NCBI RefSeq assembly: GCF_025698545.1
Contig: NC_068567.1
Span: 60,958,705-61,022,704, forward strand
Direction of reading: 5' to 3'
Origin: Gossypium raimondii
Taxonomy: Eukaryota > Streptophyta > Magnoliopsida > Malvales > Malvaceae
DNA: 64,000 bases
Shown one piece after another: positions 33,287 through 45,270 of the stretch. The notes beneath the pieces are model-generated. The model was given only the letters and a program-made list of their open reading frames with translations, was not told the origin of the DNA and did not search any database. The translations under genes were made by a program, and so were the position numbers. How positions within the stretch are numbered: the first letter of the stretch is position 1; every line of letters starts with the position of its first letter.

Positions 33287-33592
33287 TAGACCTGTCCATG
33301 GGCCGGGCGGCCCGGCCCGGCCCGGCCCGACGGCCCGCCCGAAATATGGGAGGGTTCGGGTAAAAATATCTTTTTTATTTTTATTTTTTAATTTTAAAAT
33401 ACTTTAAAAATATTTTTTTATTTTAAAATTTTTTTGTGTTTATTAAAAATCAGGCCGGTCTGGACCGGGCTTGGGCTTATTATTTTTTCCCGGGCCAGGC
33501 CTAGGTAAAATTTTAGGCCCATATTTCGGGCCGGGCCTAAGAGTCGGGCCAAAATTTTTTCTTGGGCCCGGCCCGGCCCATGGACAGGTCTA
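33287..33592. mobile_element. hAT MITE (306 bp) with exact 8-bp target duplication
   Basis: The termini TAGACCTGTCCATGGGCCGG and CCGGCCCATGGACAGGTCTA are exact inverted repeats. GTAATTGG occurs on both sides (33279-33286 and 33593-33600). The ends are GC-rich with repeated GGCCC and the core is AT-rich, so transcripts could form a strong hairpin. No coding capacity. Confidence 0.92.
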
Positions 33593-34356
33593 GTAATTGG
33601 TGTTTGATTCCATTATATTTGCATGCATTTATGACGAATAAGTACCATCTATCGTGGCAAATTAATAGCCAAAGGCACTCCACTTGTCTCATTCGATATT
33701 CGTCCCTCATTCGGACCTATGTGCATGCATGTCATCACTTCATTCTTTAAAAAAAAAATTATAATCTCTTTATATTTTTCTTTTATCTTTTCAAATATTT
33801 TATATAAATTCTTTAAAAAATTCTTTAAAAAATTCATGTCATAAAATAATTCAATCTTAAAGTATCACATCATCGCTTTTAAACAAAACCCAAGTTCAAA
33901 GATTAAAGTGGAAAAAGTTATCATGTTTCGAGACTAATATGGACAAAAAATATTCTAAGACCAAAAATAATTACCAAATTCAAGTACTAAATGTTGTTTT
34001 ATATTTTCTATTTTTACAAATAAAATATATTCTAGCCCAAACAGTTTTAAAAATTAACACTTGATTTCTTAGTATTTGGATTTGTTTTCTATTTTTAGAT
34101 TATAAAATAATAATTAAATTTTAGTTTTGGTGTATGTTAAAATTTAGAAATTAATCTATACAATTTCTTTTACATAGTTTGGTAATCCATTTTTATAATT
34201 TCTTTAGTTAGTAAAAATAGTTATTAGTGTTAACTAATTCGGTTGAAATGTTGTAGTCATTTCTTTAAGAACATTATTTCAAAAAAAAAAATTATGAAAT
34301 TATGAAAATTTTCATATTAGCATTTTTTTTAATTTCAAATGTCACGCCAGTGAATT
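33593..34356. other. Intergenic, no gene seen
   Basis: AT-rich. A fragment near 33890-34010 resembles family F3. ORFs at 33562-33837 have no family likeness. Confidence 0.4.
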
Positions 34357-37300
34357 TGTAACAGCTCGATTTTGGGTCTAGATGGAACAGTGGTTTTTGG
34401 ACGATAAATCCGACGAGGAAAAAAAATGTAATGGCCTGAATTTTCAGAGGTGTCGGAACGATGATTCGAGATCACTAAATTCGACAAATGAGTAGAAAAT
34501 ATTATTAATTTAGTGAGTATAAGTTAAATGTGAAGTTAGGAAAATTTTTGAAATAGTGAATAGTGCACTAGAAATAAATATTAAAATAATTAGAATAAAA
34601 AAACAGGGTATCGAGACCTCAGAGATTTTAAATTGAGCCATAAGTATTTTTATAAATATTTATGGAGTGTTAAAAAGTTAGTATTAAAGTTTCGTTAAGA
34701 AATTTTAAAGTTTCGATAATTAATTGAACAAAAAGGACTAAATTGTAACAAATGCAAAATTATGGGAAATGATTAAATAGCTTAAATGATAAAAGGAAGA
34801 GGGCTTCAAAGGCAAATAGACCCAATGTCTATTTGGGCTGGACGGCAAAGGCATGAAAATCAGCAACAAAGTAAGGAGAATTAAGGGCAAAATTGGAATA
34901 TTACAAAATTTACTTAATAAAGTTAGGACCAAAGTGAAATTATCTAGATTTCTCTTTATTTTTCTGCATTCTCATCAGCAAAAACACCATAGAAGGGTTT
35001 CCTTAAGCTGGTTATTCCTATTTTTACTGCAGGTAAGTTCAATTCTTGATTATTTCTTGAAATTTTGGTGTTTTTGTGACTTTTACAACTAGGCCCACTT
35101 GTTGAATTCATTAGTTTTTGATTTTATGAAAGAAGTTGAAAGTTGCTATGAATATGTGCTGGAAGTATATGATGATTTAGCATGGAATTAGAGCTTTAAA
35201 TTGTTCATATGCTGATTTTATTGAAAGAATTGAATAGAAAGTGAATGTTTGGAACCTAATAGTAAGTTTGAAGATAGAGTTATATGTGAAAATTCTGAAT
35301 TTCAATAGTTGTGAAACAACTTATAATGTCTAGGTGAAGTATTAATTGAGAAAATTAGATTAATTTAGGGGTTAATTGAGAAAGGACCGAATTGTATAAA
35401 CTGTGAAATTTGGGGCAAAATGGAAATCAACATTTTGCATTAAAGCAGTTTTGGACAGCAGCAGTAGTATAACTTTGAAAAATCACCAAAAATTATGCGA
35501 ATTGAATTAGAGGGTGAATAAAATATGAAATTAAAGCTTACTGAGTCTAGTTTCTCATAGAAGAAACGGTGTAAGAAATGGAATTGTAAATCATGAGATA
35601 TAATAAATTTTGTGAGACAATGTTAGAATGATTTGGGGTTCCCCTATTCTGACTTTGGAAAATCATAAAAAATTTAATAAAAATAATTATGAGTTATAAT
35701 TTATATGTTTAGAATCCTTAATGAGTCTATTTTCAAAGGAAATAAACAGAAACATCATCCAAATTCTGTACAATTAGATAATTCATTTTTAGTGAAGAGT
35801 GGTCGGAACTGTCAGACATCGAAATAGGGGAAACTTTAAAGAATAAACTGTACTATTTGGATAAACCAAAAATTCTGAAAATTTTATGGTAAGAAGGTAT
35901 GTAAGTCTAGTTTCAGGGAAAATTAACGGATCTTAATTTGGAGCTCTGTATCTCCAGATAAAAATAATTTAGTGACTCTGACTCGGATAAACAGCTTTGA
36001 ATATACATGTGAGTGAATAGTGAAATTATAGCTAATGTTGTTTAAGTGTGTTATACACATTAAGGATGTGGAATGGAGAGGAGGAGGAGGAAAATTGGGA
36101 AATATATGAATGATTTGTGTATAATTGGTCATATGTTTGATTATAATTGATAAACGATGAAATAGAAATGATGCTTATATTTGTGCATTATTGGTCATTG
36201 TTTAAGCTCATGTGTGAAAATAAAGTTTCATAGTATGTGTGTATGGTATATTCGTTATATGATTTGGCATGAAATAATGTCATGAATGGTTTATGAATTA
36301 ACACATGTTGGTAAGCCTGATACATGAATAAATGTTGTGCTCATCCATGCTTATAATGCTTATGTTATATGTGTATTTGGCTAACATATTTGGTGTATAT
36401 GCTTAGGCTTTGGCCAAGTAGTGGCTAGATTATGCCAAGTTAAATTTATAAGTTATGCATTGAAATGGTTTATCGTGTGGTTAGTTCCAAAAAGAGTTAT
36501 ATTTAAATACACTAGCTTGCAAATATGGTTGAATGATATGTTTATATCTTGTGTGATGTGCATAGAAACAAGTGTGGAAAGATAATGAAATAGTAAATTC
36601 ATATGGCTGAAATTTAATGGTTAAATGTTAATTTCATGAATTATATAATGTATGATGAAATGTATTTAGTGTTGAAATGAGAGTAAAATAAAAATGCGAA
36701 AATCGAACAAATGATCAAATTAAGCGGAACGCCGGATTTGAGTACTTCTGATCAAGAGATAAAGTGATAAGTGGTAGCTTTAGCTACATTTATCTGATCA
36801 AGTGACAAAGTGATAAGTGTTAACTTTAGCTACACTTATCTGATCAAGTGACAAAGTGATAAGTGGTAGCCTTAGCTACACTTATCTAATCAAGTGACAA
36901 AGTGATAAGTGGTAGCCTTAGCTACACTTATTTGATCAGGGACAAGTGATAAGTGATCATACGTAAGACTATAGTTATACTATGACAGAGTCAAAGTGAA
37001 GTACCCAATTTTCCGTAACCGTTCCCTAATTTAATTAAGGATGGTAAGTGACAAATGGGCTCAAATGAATTAAAGTAAATGGATAAGTGGTAGTGTATTT
37101 ATACCAGGAGGATGTTGTTATTTAAGCTAAAGTGATATTTTCATTGCAAAATTGAGAATTTCATAAATGTGTTATTGAATGGTATAATCGATAAACGTTG
37201 AGTTAAATGGTAAATACGTATTAGTGTTGAACTTAATGTCATTGAATTGTATGTGAATTAAATGGAAATTGCTAGTGAATTGATTTAAATTGTGAGTATG

Positions 37301-37555
37301 AGAAGTTGCGAATTGAATGAAATGGAAATGAAACATTGAATTGCATGAGTATGTATCGGGTCTCGTAGGCCCTAATTATTATGATTATAATATTTTGAGG
37401 ATATATTGTGAAAAGTTATAAAAGCATGTTAATTATTTTGAAAGTTTTAATTTAGATGAAATTTTATAACTCGGTTAAATACGTTTACAAGTGTATGTGT
37501 TTTGGTAATGCCTCGTACCCTATTCCGGTGTTAGATACGGGTAAGGGGTGTTACA
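34357..37555 (+). mobile_element. Solo LTR, 3199 bp (family L2)
   Basis: It begins TGTAACAGCTCG and ends GGGTAAGGGGTGTTACA. The flanking 5-mers GAATT (34352-34356) and AAATT (37556-37560) match at four of five positions. There is no primer-binding site, internal domain or second LTR. In reverse orientation the same family is inserted in the copia element at 54805-57575. Shared landmarks include GTTTCTCATAGAAGAAACGG (35550 region) and the inverse of CCATTCCACATCCTTAATG (36060 region). The TG...CA ends, size and TGTAACACC-like terminus suggest a Gypsy-type LTR; the lineage is not proven. ORFs inside are not genes. Confidence 0.8.
36748..36970. repeat. 46-bp minisatellite inside the solo LTR
   Basis: Units starting CTGATCAAG (or CTAATC, TTGATC) begin at 36748, 36794, 36840, 36886 and 36932, exactly 46 bp apart. 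Each contains GTGATAAGTGGTAGC and AGCTACACTTAT. There are four full copies and a partial fifth. Confidence 0.92.
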
Positions 37556-37835
37556 AAATTTAACAGATAAAATTTAACAGTGATAAAATTTGACTTTAAA
37601 TTTCAAATCTCGAAAAATAAAAAAAAATAAAATTTAGATGTACGAAGTGTATAGAGACTTTAAAAATATTTTTACTTTTAAATTTTTACTCTATAATTTT
37701 ACCCAAACAAATAATTAGCCTAACACGAAATGTGAATTAGAAACTATACTAGTACGTATAAAGTGAATACCTTAAGGGCTTCTCTTTATTAAACACGTGA
37801 CTCATCCAACTCCTTTCTTTTCTTTTTTTTCTTTT
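37556..37835. other. Intergenic, no gene seen
   Basis: Short AT-rich spacer between the solo LTR and the F3 element. It holds a TTTCTTTTTTTTCTTTTT tract at 37815-37835. Confidence 0.4.
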
Positions 37836-38292
37836 TGGTTAAATCATTATTTGGGGTCTAAACTTGACAATAATTCTCACATCAGGGCTTAAAATTTGTT
37901 TTGGTTCAAGTTAGACCATGAACTTGGTATTTGTTGGGGCCTAAACTAAGCAATTACTCCGACATTGGAGCTTAAACTTTTTTTATTCAAGTTAGTTCTT
38001 AAATTTGACAATTGTTCCCATATTTGAGCATAAACTTGGCAATTGTTTCCACATTTGGGCTGGGATTTTAGGGTTTTCAAGTAACTATCTAGGCCTAACT
38101 TGGACTAAAAAAGCTCAAGCCTCAATGTGAGCACAATTGCTAAGTTCAAGGACTAGGTTAGATAAAAAAAAGTTTAGGCCCTAATGTAGAAACAATTGTT
38201 AAGTTCATGGACTAACTTGGATAAAAAAAAGTTCAAGTTCCAATATGGAAATAATTACCAAGTTTAGACCCAAAAAGTGATTTAACCCTTTT
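37836..38292. mobile_element. TIR element F3, larger copy
   Basis: The left arm GGTTAAATCATTATTTGGGG and the right arm CCCAAAAAGTGATTTAACCC are inverted copies. Repeated internal words (ACTTGGCAATTGTTTCCAC and inverses) give multiple stem possibilities. No ORF. Confidence 0.7.
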
Positions 38293-39850
38293 TTAATTAT
38301 TATACTTTAATTGTCTAATTTCAGCTTTGATTCATTTACTATGCTCACATTTGGAATTTAATTTTTATATTTTAGTTTTACATAATTTGGTCATATACTT
38401 TTACAATGAAATTAGTAGTCAACCCAAACAATTAACATTCTTAATTGTTTCAATTAAAATGATAGACGTTGTTTTTTCTTAAAACTCCTAACAGACACAC
38501 ACAATCTATTTTGACATGATAAGTTGGAATGTGTATTTTTAAGAAGAAATTTGCCTCAACATTTTAATCGGTACAATTAAGGGTGTCAACTATAAAAGTA
38601 CGTAAACCAAACCATGTCAGATTAAAGACCATGTCAAATTAAAGTATAGATATTAAACCTTAAATTTAAACATAGTAGAGGACCATAACCATAATTTGAC
38701 CAAAAACAATAAATGCCTAACATGGTCCTTTATCATTTGATTTAATAAATTTTTTAATAATTTTAAAATATTATTTTTAATTAAATTGATTCAAATTATT
38801 TGTTCATCTATAACAAACAAGTTGAGAGCTAGAGATAAGAAACTAATGAAGGGAGAAGGAGGAGAAGAAAGAGAAGGAGAAAGCTAAGGTTTTCAAGGGT
38901 GAGGGAGCCAATCCTTGGTTCCTCGTGCACTCAGGCTTATATAAAAGGGTCACCCATTGTCTTGTAGTGCAACATAGTTGACCATGTAGTGTCTTACAAG
39001 GTTGTGTGCACTTGGCTAGATGATAGGGTTGTTACAGGTCAGTTGTCGTCATATAGTGTACTATGTGTCTTCCTCTAACATTTTCATGCCTGAATCTGTA
39101 CAAGGTTGTCATGCCTCAGTGGTACCTATGGAGGGTGCACAACAAGTAGTCCCCATGGAAGGTGCGTAACGGACTATTTCTAAGCTGATTTGGACAAAAT
39201 GCATAGGAAGTCACCTATGGATCATCCTAAGCGAAGGGTCACTACGAATAGGCCCTAGCAGAGGGTTGGAAGGGATTGCCTCTAGCAGGTCGTCTACAAG
39301 TTGCCTCATGTATTGCCATGTGTCATGCTATATATGGGGGTATAACAACGTCATATTTGAAGTAATATTTAATGTTAAAACTAATAAATATGTTAGACAA
39401 AAGACTTGAATGATATAATACTAACACTTCAAAAATTTAATTAAAACATTTTAAATATAGAAATTTTATTAAAATTTATCTCATAATTTGAGAATGTTTT
39501 AAACAATCAACAAACTGTTTATTCATCAAGGATGAAAAACAAACAAAAAAAAGTTTCACCATTTTTTTTACTTTACTTCTTCATTTTATTTTTTTATAAC
39601 ATTTAGATACATGATAATGTATCCTTAGAACATAATTTGTCTTCTATCAGAGAAAAAACACCAACTACTTACCGTAAATATAGTTAATTTCGCATCAATT
39701 AAAAACTCCAGCTTGTACCAATCACATCAGTCCCTTCCTCCTTATTCTGATTGCATCAAACAGAACACTGTACATCGATTGGTGCATAGATAATGTTAAA
39801 ATATATAATTACTAAAATCAACTTTAAATTTCAAATTCTTAATAGATTTA
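38293..39850. other. Intergenic, including an unclassified GC-richer stretch
   Basis: 38293-38800 is AT-rich. 38818-39360 has a clearly different composition: a purine tract (AGGGAGAAGGAGGAG at 38850), a TATA-like TTATATAAAAGGG at 38938-38950 and a pattern of CACCTATGGA/CCCATGGA words. It may be an LTR fragment, but I cannot find its partner or termini. No ORF of note. 39361-39850 is AT-rich. Confidence 0.35.
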
Positions 39851-39955
39851 GGGTGAGTTTGGATGGGCGGTGCATTTATTTGCGGTTAGCGGTGGTGGTG
39901 AGATTAGATACTGTAGCGATAATGTAGCGTGAGACAAAAAGTAAGCTAAACGCAA
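39851..39955. mobile_element. Partial Tourist-like MITE
   Basis: It is preceded by TTA (39848-39850), starts GGGTGAGTTTGGATGGGCGG and continues with GTGGTGAGATTAGATACTG, the inverse of the interior of the element at 4467-4605. The right end is not recognisable. Confidence 0.5.
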
Positions 39956-40096
39956 AATATTAAAAAAAAGAGAAACTTATACAACAAATAAAGGGGGAAA
40001 AAAACAAAATCTTAAAAACTTAAACTTCATTTCAGCCCAGTTTGTTTAATATATGTGATTATTATATATATACACTAAATAATTTTTCAAAAAATA

Positions 40097-40785
40097 TGTA
40101 ACACCTTTTACTCAAGTAAACTCGAGCAACGAATGTTATATTTAACACTGAACAATTATTGATGATTTCAAGTATTTTTAAAATTGGACTTTTAACAATG
40201 ATTTCAAGGTGTTATTATTCCTTAGAAACATAATTAGACTATTAATAAAGTTTAATATCATATAAAATTTATTTTGGGACTCATTTAATTCAAATGAAAA
40301 TTTTCAACTATGGGTCCATATGTCTCAAGACAAAAGCTTATTGGGCTCAAGACATAGTCATGACACTGTAGAAGTTCAGTTTCGAAGTTGCCTTGTCCTA
40401 AGTCTCGAGACATGTGAACTGTGTCTTGAGACATAAAAACTTCGAAACTAAAAATCTATCATAACTGAGTCATGTCTCAAGACATAAGCCCCTTTGCCTC
40501 AAGACTTATACTCGTGTGTCTCGAGACAAGCCATTTTGAAGCTACACTTCTATGGTGTCATGGTTATGTCTCGAGACATACAGGTTTACAACTGAAAAGT
40601 TTTATTTGAATTAAATGAGACTCAAAAACAAATTTTATATGTGATTAATCTTTATTAATAATCTAATTATGTTTTTAAAGGTGTAATAAGGCCTTAAATT
40701 TATTTTTAAAAGTCCAATTTAAAAGTATTTAAAATCGTAAATACATGTTCAGTGTTAAATGTTTACTCGAGTAAAGGGTGTTGCA
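40097..40785. mobile_element. 689-bp foldback element with long TIRs and palindrome array
   Basis: The left arm (about 40097-40310) and the right arm (about 40580-40785) are imperfect reverse complements for roughly 210 bp, from TGTAACACC on the left to GGTGTTGCA on the right. AAATA flanks both ends (40092-40096 and 40786-40790). The central ~250 bp contains repeated palindromic words of the form TGTCTCRAGACA (near 40321, 40405, 40471, 40516 and 40565). TG...CA ends and a 5-bp duplication also fit an LTR, so the class is open. No coding capacity. Confidence 0.8.
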
Positions 40786-40889
40786 AAATATCAATAAATT
40801 TAAAATAATACATTAAAACAAATCAAGATTAATACGTACCAGTTTTAAAAAGAACAATGCGTCCAGCTGCCGATATGGTACTGACTAAC

Positions 40890-42599
40890 TTACGATACTT
40901 GGATCCTGTGAACGACATCATCCATGGATGGCCTATCTCTTGGCTTACAAGACAAGCAACTCCAAGCAATTTCAATCATCTCCACCATGCTTTCATTCAC
41001 TTCACTCCCCATCTTCGTATCGCATAAATTGTCTAATGCTGCTCCCTTTATTTTCTTCTCACGCAAGTAAGCGCTCAAGTTCGTCATCGAAGGCCTTTGC
41101 CCCGTGATTAGCTCTAACAACAAAATCCCAAAGCTGTAAACGTCGGATTTTTGTGTGAATGTTTTCTGATAATGGTACTTTAGCTCCGGCGCAACTCGAC
41201 CTGGGTTTCGTTTGACGATCATTTCAAGAGGGACTAAGTACGGTGTTTCGTAGCTAGATAGGCACGCGGAGAAATCTACTCGGATTAGGATGTTAGAAGC
41301 TTTGATCACACCGCAAATGAGTGGTTCGCCATTTTTGGTTACTCGGCTGTGGATTAATGCCACCGCTTGGGCTGCATATAGTGCTATTTTTTTCCTTATT
41401 TCCCAGTTCAGTGGAGTGAACTGAACTCCTTCACTGCCTACTCATTTAAAATTGATAGAAAAATGTTAATTTAAACTCCAAAACATATTTTTAAAATTTA
41501 AAAAAATTATTTAATTGCTGACAAGGCATTCACGTGACACCTTGTGTGTATGCCACATCAGTAAAATTCATAAATATTAAAATTTTTATTTATTTTGAGA
41601 TGATTTGATAAATAACGAAAATTTCAAAATTAAAAAAAATTAAAAATTAAATGGAATGCTAAAATCACTTTTTTTCATAGATTTAAAAGACAAAATAAAT
41701 CATCATATTTTATATTAACGATTTTAGAAGTGAAAAAATAATATTTTACATTTAAAATAAAATCTAAAATATAATTTCACACAACAGTATACAAACATGT
41801 AACTATGATTATTTACTAAATATATTTATACATTCAAAACATTACTTGGAATGGTAAAATTTTAATAAGAGCCTTAAATTTTTGAAATTTTAAATAGATC
41901 CTCAATATTCAGTTTTGTTAGAATTAGATCTAACTATTGATCGATTTTATCAATCAAAACAAAAGTATTGAACTTATTTTTGAACAAACTATTTAAAATC
42001 ATAATAATTTAATAGATTCAGACCATTCAAAATCAGTGATTTGATGTAAAAAAGCCATCACTCAAAGAGATGATGATGACTACGTAGAATCATAGTTTAC
42101 CATGTAAAAGCTCCTCCAAGCTTCCCAAGATCAAATACTCGTACAAAATAAAAGCTTCGCCGCCGTACCAAAAGCTAAAAAGTATCGGCAACAACCAATC
42201 GTTCTTCATCCCGCCAAAGAAATTGATCCACAACTCCAGACCACTGGCATTCATAATCAGCCCTTCTCGAATCTTCCGAATCGTTATGATCGAACCGCAT
42301 TGGAGAACAACCTTAAACAACGTCCCTAAAGTACCTTCGCCGAGCCTTGTTTTAGGGATTTGAGCTATTTCCGGTGGATCAAACTTCTCGGCAACCTTAA
42401 TTTCACCAAATATTACTTTAAACGGAAGCGTGACCTTAACTTCCAGCAACGAAATCGGCGTCGTCGTGATCGTCGTCACTTTTCCGTCGCTGGATTTCGC
42501 CTTCTTTTTGTTAGCTCTGATGCATATTAAGACGGTGAAAGCAACGAGGAGTGCGAGCGTCAACGCTGTGTAAATTAACGCTAATCCGACAAGTTTCAT
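40890..42599 (-). CDS. LRR-III-like receptor pseudokinase without ectodomain (two exons)
   Basis: Exon 1 is 42101-42599 and exon 2 is 40890-41437, with a GT-AG intron between. Together they give a 348-codon open frame. Residues ~3-27 form a membrane segment, followed by a basic KKK stretch and a kinase-like domain. Glycine loop: LGEGTLG at 86-92. The usual VAVK lysine site reads ITIRK. The catalytic loop reads CGVIKASNIL near 208-217, lacking the HRD aspartate. The DFG site reads VDFSA at 220-224. APE (249-251) and SDVYSFGILLLELITG are intact. This fits the LRR-III receptor-like group (RKL1/RLK902 relatives), many of which are pseudokinases. An in-frame TAA lies 18 nt before the ATG, and no LRRs or signal peptide are found upstream. 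So it is a truncated gene or a decayed copy; with a clean frame it could still encode a membrane-bound pseudokinase. Confidence 0.7.
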
Positions 42600-42757
42600 G
42601 ATTTGGGATAAAGATTAAGTGAAATTCATTTGGAATGGGAGTTTCTAAGATTTTTTTCTCCTTTTTTTCTTCATTTCTTCTTAGGTTTTTTCACCATAGA
42701 CTTTGGGATCATCAAGCAGCCATACCGGACCTTAGACTGCCTTATTTCATATCTATA

Positions 42758-43034
42758 GGTGATGAAATTTCGGTTAAACCGAATTAATCGACTAAACCCA
42801 TCTATTCGATTAATCGATAGTTAATCAATCTAATTCAGTCGGAAATTAGTTAATGATATTTTAGAGATTTGGTTATAGATTAATTTGGTTCAAAATTGGA
42901 TAATTAATTGAATTAACTGAACTTAATAATTAATAATACAAATTATATGTAGTTTTAATTTAGTTAATTCGGATAATTCGATCAAACGAGCATTATCAAT
43001 TTATTTTTTCTATGTTTTATACTGGTTTTAACTA

Positions 43035-43072
<38 letters not shown>

Positions 43073-43215
43073 CGTTAATTTGATTAATCGGCCGAATTAA
43101 CCAAAATATTCCAGTTAGATTAAATTTTTTAAAAAAAAATTAGTTTGATTAATGGTTAAAAGATTAAAAAGTTTGGTTAATACTAGTTCGGTACGATTAA
43201 CCGTTTGAACACCCC
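42758..43215. mobile_element. hAT-type MITE with exact 8-bp target duplication
   Basis: TATCTATA occurs at 42750-42757 and 43216-43223. The left end GGTGATGAAATTTCGGTTAA and the right end TTAACCGTTTGAACACCCC are related inverted repeats. A (TA)n run sits at 43039-43067. No ORF. It lies just upstream of the pseudokinase gene. Confidence 0.8.
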
Positions 43216-43239
43216 TATCTATAACTATATAAAAACAAT

Positions 43240-43335
43240 CCCCAATTGGACTTGTAGCCAACATCTACCCATTAATGAGCATACAGAATGCGGATGATTA
43301 GTTGCTGAGCTCGTTCCGATAGATACATTGAAAAA
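43240..43335 (+). mobile_element. SINE fragment, same family as 5249-5414
   Basis: The stretch with AGCATACAGAATGCGGATGA and GCTGAGCTCGTTCCGATAG aligns with the 3' half of the SINE at 5265-5398. The 5' part is missing and I see no clear target duplication. Confidence 0.5.
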
Positions 43336-43535
43336 AATCCCCAAGAGGATTATACTTTAGGGTTTTTCCTTCTTTTTTTCTCGCTATGCCGATTATATCC
43401 CAAATGAATTGGATTATTAAAAAGATAAATATCAAATTTATACATGAATTTTAATTTGGTGTAATTATATATATAATTTTAATTTAATTGTACATATTTA
43501 ATTAAATGAATACACACATTTATTTTTATTAATAA

Positions 43536-44079
43536 GGTAAACTACACCATTTGTCACTAAACTATGGGTAAGCTTTCGTTTTGGTCACTTGACTAAAAAA
43601 GTTACAAATTGGTCATTGAACTATTAGAAAATTTTCATTTAAGTCAATGAATGATTCAAAAGTTTTTATTTAAGTCACTAGGCTCTTAAGTTTATTTAAA
43701 ACTAAGTTTCGCTTGCGAGCTCCAAGCGATGATTCGACAATCGGTATGATGGATTAATACCCATTGACGAGTAAAAGAACATATCTCGGATCCAAGTCGA
43801 TTTGATGGTCAATGTCGGAGGTCGGAGAAAAAAATTGTTTGAATTTTTTTCGTAGGTTCATAACGTTTAAAGCTATTTCATGAAAAAACTAAACTGTAAA
43901 AGAGAATGAGAAATAGAGCTTTAGAGTGGTGCAAGCAATGCAAACAAGGAAAGCCATAAAACAGTGACTTACATGAAAACTTTTAAATAGTTCAATGACT
44001 AAATTATAAATTTTTTTTAGTTAAGTGACAAAAACGAAAACTTACTCATAGCTTAATGACTAATAATGTAGTTTATCCT
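43536..44079. mobile_element. MITE M3, complete copy
   Basis: The left end GGTAAACTACACCATTTG and the right end AATAATGTAGTTTATCC are inverted copies. The interior carries ACGAGTAAAAGAACATATC and the GTAGGTTCATAACGTTTAAAG passage common to the family. Confidence 0.75.
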
Positions 44080-45270
44080 TAATATAATTGTTTGTATATA
44101 TAATATATCAACGTAAAATGATGTTAATGTATTATCGTTGATTTGTGAAAATTAAATCAAAATAAAATTTCATGTATAAAATCCCAAAAATTAAAATTGA
44201 TTTATGATATTGCTCATTAGATAAAATTTATATTTATCCCTAGTTTGATACATGTCTAACTTTTTCACTTGACATAAGACAGTTTTTCTGTTAAAATATT
44301 CCATAAATCCTTGTACTCTTTATAAATTTAAACTTTAGTCTATATACTTTTTATTTTTAAGAATTGAGTCATTTTACTTTTCAAATTTCAAAATTTAAGT
44401 CTAATTATTAATACTATTAAATTTATTTTGTTAAATTTTGATTCATTATAATGTTATTTTCTTAGCTACATGGTCACATGGCGGTCTTGATTTTCTTTTT
44501 TAACGTCGTGGGCCGATTTGGGTAACGGATTATAATTTAAATACTAAATTAAAACAAAAAAAATTCAGGTACTAAAATTGAAAAACATATATAATTCGAG
44601 GCCCGAATTGAGGTTTAAGCCTTTTTTTAATTTCGGATCAATTCCAACCCATTTTAAGAAATAATAACAAAATACAAAAAAATATAATTAATAATTTTAT
44701 ATATTTATAATTAAATTTAAATAAAAATATTTTATTATTTTAATAATAAAAAGAATCATTTAGATGAACCCAAACGGGTGGGACTCAATCTTACCGTTTT
44801 CTTAGCCCGACCCGGCCCGGCCATAAGCAACCATAACGGGCAATTCAACTTTACAAGCAATAATGTTGATGAAGAAGTGGAAGACGTTAAATCTGTCTGC
44901 ATCTTTTTTCCCACACTTATCTTCAATTTCATTTTCCATCTATTATATTTTTCCAATTAAAATGTGCTCGAAGTCGTTATATTTTTCATATTTAAAAATT
45001 AATTTTTTATTTTTATTTTTAAGAATTTATTTTTATTTTAAAATTTTAAAATGTAAATCTAATAATAAATTCCAACTAAAATTTTCAATTAGATTCACCC
45101 ATATGATAGTTTAAAATAAGAAAATGAAGTTATAATAAATCAATTTTTAAAAAATTATGTTAACAATAATTTAAATTTAAAAATTTAAAAATAAAATAAC
45201 TAAAATTTAAAAGTATTAATAATAAAAGAATTTAGACTATTAAAAACAATATTAAACTCCATTAAAAATT
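44080..45270. other. Intergenic, no gene seen
   Basis: AT-rich. A GGCCCGAATTGAGG...CCCGACCCGGCCCGGCC region (44595-44825) looks like a worn hAT MITE of the GGCCC type. The overlapping ORFs at 44756-45114 show no family likeness. Confidence 0.4.

Noticed and set aside
36748-36970. Regularly spaced repeats reminiscent of a CRISPR array
   Set aside because: The 46-bp units are head to tail with no unique spacers and lie in a plant LTR. It is a minisatellite.
38818-39360. An LTR or gene in the GC-richer stretch
   Set aside because: No partner LTR, no termini with target duplication and no ORF could be found, so it is only noted as unclassified.
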